Positions 59,742 to 64,000 of a DNA stretch of 64,000 nt are shown one piece after another (position 1 is the first letter of the stretch; the number at the start of each line of letters is the position of its first letter). The stretch spans positions 212,877-276,876 of the forward strand of contig JAGKWQ010000008.1 in the NCBI GenBank assembly GCA_021151825.1. The letters are read 5' to 3'. This DNA is from Cellvibrionaceae bacterium (GTDB lineage: Bacteria > Pseudomonadota > Gammaproteobacteria > Pseudomonadales > Cellvibrionaceae). The notes beneath the pieces were generated by a model. The model had not been told where the DNA came from. It searched no databases and saw only the letters and a program-made list of their open reading frames with translations. The position numbers and the translations under genes are program-made.

Positions 59742-61586
59742 ATGAAAAAAGCGAATTGCTTGATTATTTATCTCGGTACATTTTTATTATTTTTCTTCAG
59801 CAGTGTATCGCTTCAGGCTGCAACATTAACCTTGAGTCAGACAGTGTTTCAACCCAATGCATCTATATCAGCAACGTTTGCTAATGGTCCCGGAAATGCA
59901 AGTGACTGGATCGGCATTTATCCGAAAGGCATTACCCCCAGTGGCTCACCACAATCGCTGTTATGGCGTTACACCAATGGCACAACCTCAGCGAGTGGTA
60001 CATTGAAAAATGGTGCCGTCACATTTAGCAATCCACAACTGGCACAAGGACAATACAGCGCCTGGTTCCTTGCAAACAATGGTTATGGTGTATTGGCAGG
60101 CCCGATAGATTTTTCGGTGAGTACGGCTAACACACCACAACTAACACTGAATCGCACCACTTACAGCAGCACCGATACAATTACCGCCAGCTTCAGTGGC
60201 GGCCCAGGCAATGTGGCAGATTGGATTGGCATTTACCCTCGTAACGAAATTCCCGATGGCAGCCCCGCCTCATTAATTTGGCGCTACACCAATGGCACCA
60301 CTTCATCTGGCGGTACAACGACCAATGGCTCGATTACATTCAGCAATCACGGTTTAGCACCCGGCCTCTACACCGCATGGTTCCTCGCCAACAATGGCTA
60401 CAACACGCTGGCATCTTTTAATTTTGCGGTAAGCGGCGGTGCACAGGGTTGGATCCTTAATCAATTCACCGTAATCCATGCAGTTTCCGGTACCGCCTAT
60501 AACGCTAACATCCGTGCATGGGCCAAAACACCTGGCAACACAACCAGCTTCGCTAAAGTATCCGGCCCCAGTTGGTTGAGCATTTCAACTAGCGGTCAGA
60601 TTAGCGGTACACCAGGTAATGGGGATATAAGCTCTAACGTATTCATTGTGCGTGTTGCAGATACCACTAACGGGCAATCAGGCAACGCCTCTCTTACCAT
60701 CCCGGTTTTCAGCGCGGGCCAGGAAAACGTATCCGCTATTCAACTAATGACATACAACACCTGGCACACATGGAACAGCGTAAGCAATGGATTCCAAAAA
60801 GGTATTGAATCAATTGTACGTGCAAATATTGATGTAATTGGCTTGCAAGAATCTTCAACGACACAAGCACAACAAATTGCACAAACATTGGGTTGGTATT
60901 ACGCGAATAATGCACAAGGCAGCACGCAGATTGTAAGCCGTTATCCGATTGTAGAAAGCTCACAAACCGGCGTGGCAGCCAAAGCGCGCATTCGCCTCTC
61001 ATCCAATCCATTAAAAGAAATTATTATTTATAACGTTCACCTGGATTATCAATACTACGGTCCCTATGCCGCACAACGCACTGGTGCCACTGTGTCGAAC
61101 GTGCTTGCGGAAGAAAATCGCTCCCTTCGCGCCACACAAATCCAGTCGGTTCTATCTTCCATGAGTGCCGATCTTAACCGTACAAATGTAACACCCGTTT
61201 TTTTAACGGGAGATTTCAATGTACCCTCGCATCTGGATTGGACCAACACTACAGCATCGGCTCATAACAATGTAGGTTACGTTGCCTGGCCCACCAGTGT
61301 TGCGATTGCCAATGTTGGTCTCATTGATTCATTCCGTGCGGCCTATCCCAATCCGTTATCGGTACCTGGAAATACCTGGTCCAGTATCCATAAGGGCACA
61401 GAACCACAGGACCGAATTGACCGAATCTATTATAAAAGCTCGTCCGCAAACGTTATTTCTGCCAATGTATTTACGACTGAAATAGAAACCACCATTGGTC
61501 CATGGGGTTCATCAACCACGCCAATACTCAACAACACATGGCCCTCTGATCATGCCGCTGTTATTGTTTCTTATGATCTGGATTAG
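59742..61586 (+). CDS. Secreted DNase I-fold (endonuclease/exonuclease/phosphatase) enzyme with two N-terminal beta modules
   Basis: The ATG at 59742 is preferred over 59730 because GGAG sits 8 bp before it. A 614-aa protein: signal peptide (YLGTFLLFFFSSVSLQA), two tandem ~100-aa beta-sandwich modules with the same pattern (ASDWIGIYPKGITP, SLLWRYTNGTTSASG, YSAWFLANNGYGVLAG and the matching second copy), a third Ig/cadherin-like linker (SGTAYNANIRAW), then the EEP catalytic domain: LMTYNTWHTW, VIGLQESS, YNVHLDYQYYGPYA, TGDFNVPSHLDW, DRIDRIYYKSS and WPSDHAAVIVSYDLD, all with the usual Glu/Asp/His. It could act on extracellular DNA or phosphodiesters. Confidence 0.88.
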   Translation: MKKANCLIIYLGTFLLFFFSSVSLQAATLTLSQTVFQPNASISATFANGPGNASDWIGIYPKGITPSGSPQSLLWRYTNGTTSASGTLKNGAVTFSNPQLAQGQYSAWFLANNGYGVLAGPIDFSVSTANTPQLTLNRTTYSSTDTITASFSGGPGNVADWIGIYPRNEIPDGSPASLIWRYTNGTTSSGGTTTNGSITFSNHGLAPGLYTAWFLANNGYNTLASFNFAVSGGAQGWILNQFTVIHAVSGTAYNANIRAWAKTPGNTTSFAKVSGPSWLSISTSGQISGTPGNGDISSNVFIVRVADTTNGQSGNASLTIPVFSAGQENVSAIQLMTYNTWHTWNSVSNGFQKGIESIVRANIDVIGLQESSTTQAQQIAQTLGWYYANNAQGSTQIVSRYPIVESSQTGVAAKARIRLSSNPLKEIIIYNVHLDYQYYGPYAAQRTGATVSNVLAEENRSLRATQIQSVLSSMSADLNRTNVTPVFLTGDFNVPSHLDWTNTTASAHNNVGYVAWPTSVAIANVGLIDSFRAAYPNPLSVPGNTWSSIHKGTEPQDRIDRIYYKSSSANVISANVFTTEIETTIGPWGSSTTPILNNTWPSDHAAVIVSYDLD

Positions 61587-61608
61587 TTTTTTAGCAGAAT
61601 GATATAAA

Positions 61609-61642
61609 AAACTGCCGTCAAATTATTTATTGACGGCAGTTT
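61609..61642 (+). terminator. Terminator after EEP nuclease gene
   Basis: 13-bp stem AACTGCCGTCAA/TTGACGGCAGTT (plus one flanking pair), 8-nt loop, T-rich end. Confidence 0.75.
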
Positions 61643-62011
61643 CATTAGGCAACATGAGGGAAGCCATTAGCGACTGACATTCACACACCCAAACAATCCC
61701 AACCAATTATTCCTGAGATGAGGTACCTGCTAATAACTTATCACTCTCGATTTTTTAAATATAAAAAAATAATTGCCAGCAATAATCAGAAATCGATCAC
61801 GTAAACGGAAGCTTGATTTTACAACTCATATGTCTGATATTATGATGTTTAAAACTTCCGCTACAGTTCCCGCGACTTTAGTGAGGCCAAATTTATAATA
61901 ATGAATCTCCTGGCGCATAACGATATTTCTCGCAAACACAAAATGTAACAATCCAATTTGAAATATCGAAGGCGGGAAACGATCCACTGCTTCAATCATG
62001 CGGTTTTTAAC
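61643..62011. other. Intergenic region before the AraC-type gene
   Basis: About 370 bp, AT-rich, no gene. An open extension with a TTG start at 61958 precedes the chosen ATG of the AraC-type gene. I see no clear operator. Confidence 0.4.
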
Positions 62012-63175
62012 ATGTTAAAGTTTTTTCGAAACGCAATCATCGCTTTATTTATATTGGTGTTTGCGACAGGACTTATTATTTATTTCGGAATTGCGAAGTC
62101 GCAAATAAATACGTCTGTATTCCCCGCGCGCGATACCGAATTCCTGTGGATGTCCGCTGTAGAACCCAAAAAGCCGACGACTCAAACAAAGCTAGCAATG
62201 AAAAACGAAGTGGGTACTATCGAGTATGATTTTTTTCTGGATTCTATAGAGCCTTTTGCCTACACGCACTACTCAATGTACTTTGTAGATCCTATTCAAT
62301 CGTATATACAGGTAGACCTCACCCGCTATTCGAAAATCACATTTAAAATCCAGTGTGACCCCAAGAATGTATTGCTCTTTGTGTTATTTAGCTTTGACGA
62401 TAAAGTTACTGATTTGAATAACATGTCTACTCGGCGCGTGTCCTCCACTGCATTTTCTTGTGATAAGCATTGGTCTGATATCAGTATTGATTTTGATAGC
62501 CTGGACACACCGCATTGGTGGCTGGGTCGATACGGATTTGAATTCAGTGATACCTCTTATAAGCTCAGCAAAACTATGGGTTTTGCCTGGGTAAATTCCT
62601 TGCAAAGTCCAATCAATACTCCGTCCCACGTAAAATTAACAGACATTAAATTGCAAGGTGCAGATTCGCGTTTTTTATACGGGGCTATAGCACTCTCATT
62701 GATAATGTGGATTCTATTTTTCATTTGGCAATTTCGCCGCTATGTAGTCGTACTCACGGCGGATCTGAAGGACAGAGTACGACAAGATCAGCCCTTAATT
62801 GCTTATGCTAAATTGACGATAGAACCACAGAGAGATAAAGAGAAAACCGGGTTATTTCGTTATATGGCAACCGAATATGCCAACCCTGACTTAAGCCTTG
62901 AACTGGCCGCCGCAGCCCTGGGCATTAACCGAACCAAAATTAACGATCTCCTAAAAGATGAATTAGGCCTTACATTTAGTACATATCTGAACAAATTACG
63001 CCTTACCGAAGCTGCACGTTTGTTATCCGAAAACGAAGAGGCTAATGTATCGGAAATTGCTTATTCTGTAGGCTATAACAATGTCTCCTACTTCAGTAAA
63101 CTCTTTAAACAGGAGTACGGGTGCGTACCTAAAACGTTTAAAAATTTATATCAGAACAAAAATGACTCAGTTTAA
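62012..63175 (+). CDS. Membrane-anchored AraC-family regulator with jelly-roll-like outer domain
   Basis: The frame opens at a TTG at 61958; the ATG at 62012 starts a hydrophobic helix (FFRNAIIALFILVFATGLII) and is taken as the start. A ~200-residue domain follows with beta-sandwich character (IEYDFFLDSIEPFAYTHYSM, SKITFKIQCDPKNVLLFVLF, WWLGRYGFEFSDTSYKL), like carbohydrate-binding jelly rolls. A second helix (GAIALSLIMWILFFIWQF) returns to the cytoplasm. The C-terminal ~110 residues are an AraC domain with two HTH motifs (LSLELAAAALGINRTKINDLL, VSEIAYSVGYNNVSYFSKLF). It would bind a ligand outside and regulate transcription directly, probably carbohydrate genes. Confidence 0.85.
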   Translation: MLKFFRNAIIALFILVFATGLIIYFGIAKSQINTSVFPARDTEFLWMSAVEPKKPTTQTKLAMKNEVGTIEYDFFLDSIEPFAYTHYSMYFVDPIQSYIQVDLTRYSKITFKIQCDPKNVLLFVLFSFDDKVTDLNNMSTRRVSSTAFSCDKHWSDISIDFDSLDTPHWWLGRYGFEFSDTSYKLSKTMGFAWVNSLQSPINTPSHVKLTDIKLQGADSRFLYGAIALSLIMWILFFIWQFRRYVVVLTADLKDRVRQDQPLIAYAKLTIEPQRDKEKTGLFRYMATEYANPDLSLELAAAALGINRTKINDLLKDELGLTFSTYLNKLRLTEAARLLSENEEANVSEIAYSVGYNNVSYFSKLFKQEYGCVPKTFKNLYQNKNDSV

Positions 63176-63796
63176 TTTTCAACAATAAAAACATCGTTCA
63201 TGTAAAAGGCCAAGTGAATCACACTTGGCCTTTTTTATTTGAGTTATCGAGATATTCATCCAGTATTTTCACGCAGGAACTCTCGGCTTATTTAAATTGA
63301 TACGTTTCACATTTTGCATTTTTACACGACAAAAAAACTGCAAATAATTGCAGAAATACTACGAATTTTTACAGTTTGTTAAAAACTCTTCCAAAAATGC
63401 GGAAGTGTTGCCTGCTATTTCGCTATTTTCGTCCCCAGCGTTACGCTCCGGCTGAAAAAGTATTCCAAAGCTATAACAATAATTTTGGAATTTCAATTTC
63501 TGGCACGGGTGAACCATTTAGCAGGTAAAAGCCAAGTTCAGATTCACAAAAACAGTGGTGCCACACAAGCGCCCACCGTCATCGGCAATGAATATAAATA
63601 AAAGGCCTGGCAACAGGTAAACAATCACAGTTGTTTCAAACGTAATTAAAGAAAAGCCAATCGGGTTTATTTCCGCTGTGTCGGCGCTTTTTTATAACAG
63701 GGTCGTTGAGGGGCGCTGTTTTTCCCCGGCCCCAAGGCCGGGTACTTTTAATTTACAGCAGAATGAACACGCAACACACATCTAGCGGAGATCAAA
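63176..63796. promoter_or_regulatory. Long leader region upstream of CBM2 gene
   Basis: 620 bp without a gene. It contains a terminator (63204-63234), an inverted repeat ATTCCAAA/TTTGGAAT (63462-63491), and a hairpin CCCGGCC/GGCCGGG with CCAA loop (63725-63742) followed by a T-rich run, about 55 bp before the CBM2 gene ATG. The last could be an attenuator or the 5' UTR structure. Confidence 0.5.
63204..63234 (+). terminator. Rho-independent terminator of AraC-type gene
   Basis: 13-bp perfect stem AAAAGGCCAAGTG/CACTTGGCCTTTT, 5-nt loop, followed by TTTTATTT. Confidence 0.92.
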
Positions 63797-64000
63797 ATGA
63801 TTCCAAAAAAAAATGCCAGTCAAACCCTGGCTAAAATACTAACGCTCGGCGTTAGCACCGGCCTGACCGCATTTTCCCTCAATGCTTTTGCAGCCTGTAC
63901 TTATTCAGTCGATAACGAATGGGGCAGCGGTTTTGTAGCAAGTATTACGGTAAAAAATGATACGAGTGCAGCTGTTAATAACTGGAGCGTTAATTGGCAA
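63797..64000 (+). CDS. CBM2-containing secreted enzyme (N-terminal part only)
   Basis: The ATG at 63797 follows GCGGAGATCAAA (ribosome site). A signal peptide (ILTLGVSTGLTAFSLNAFA) leads directly to a family-2 carbohydrate-binding module: CTYSVDNEWGSGFVASITVK, then NNWSVNWQ at the window edge. The Cys, Trp and GSGF positions are typical of bacterial cellulose-binding CBM2. The catalytic domain lies outside the window, so only a glycoside hydrolase or similar secreted enzyme can be said. Confidence 0.9.
   Translation, partial: MIPKKNASQTLAKILTLGVSTGLTAFSLNAFAACTYSVDNEWGSGFVASITVKNDTSAAVNNWSVNWQ

Overview
The window looks like a chromosomal stretch of a plant-polysaccharide-degrading gammaproteobacterium, most likely Cellvibrio or a close relative. 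The reasons are a gene at the right edge that begins with a signal peptide and a family-2 cellulose-binding module, a secreted beta-helix protein of pectate-lyase type, a poly-serine linker in a lipoprotein phosphatase, a moderate GC content, and many TonB/Kdp/CorA genes of gammaproteobacterial style. The genus is an inference; no rRNA or other marker gene is present.

Layout. (1) 1-7.4 kb: an iron-type uptake locus. A minus-strand cluster (DUF4198 protein, EF-hand lipoprotein, DUF2271 protein, TonB-dependent receptor running off the left edge) diverges from a plus-strand siderophore receptor, with two Fur-box-like palindromes between them. (2) 7.5-25.1 kb: a two-gene Tc (insecticidal-type) toxin locus: a fused TcB-TcC protein of 2643 aa with an unrecognised C-terminal effector domain, then a 3157-aa TcA with an extended N-terminus. 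(3) 25.2-38.7 kb: an integron cassette array with 22 recognisable attC sites and about two dozen cassettes, all read on the minus strand, but with no integrase gene in the window. Cassettes encode GNAT acetyltransferases, VOC, ASCH, GIY-YIG, a possible PD-(D/E)XK nuclease, lipoproteins, small membrane proteins and many unknowns. The array contains a broken IS3-family remnant, one attC with an 8-bp repeat expanded to 11 copies, and one attC of a clearly different (60-bp) family. (4) 38.7-39.4 kb: a possible attI remnant, a structured RNA that resembles the C4/P4-CI phage antisense RNAs, and a small gene whose leader it could pair with. (5) 39.6-43.5 kb: two tandem PhoA-type alkaline phosphatases and a His-rich exported protein. 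(6) 43.7-46.8 kb: a DapA paralogue overlapping tail-to-tail with a CorA-type transporter, and a TorF-type porin. (7) 46.9-55 kb: complete kdpFABCDE potassium operon with a KdpE-operator-like sequence. (8) 55-64 kb: secreted and regulatory genes: an EndoU-like protein, a CHAD protein, a glycine-zipper protein, a beta-helix protein, a secreted DNase I-fold nuclease with duplicated beta-sandwich modules, a membrane-anchored AraC regulator with a jelly-roll-like outer domain, and the start of a CBM2 enzyme.

How parts work together. The left locus probably imports an iron complex and may process it in the periplasm. The Tc genes would assemble a large injection toxin (TcA pore plus TcB-C cocoon holding the effector). 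The integron array is a reservoir of accessory functions whose mobilisation would need an integrase supplied from elsewhere. The Kdp system is a self-contained high-affinity K+ pump plus its own two-component regulator. The right end mixes secreted depolymerases with a transmembrane regulator that could sense sugars.
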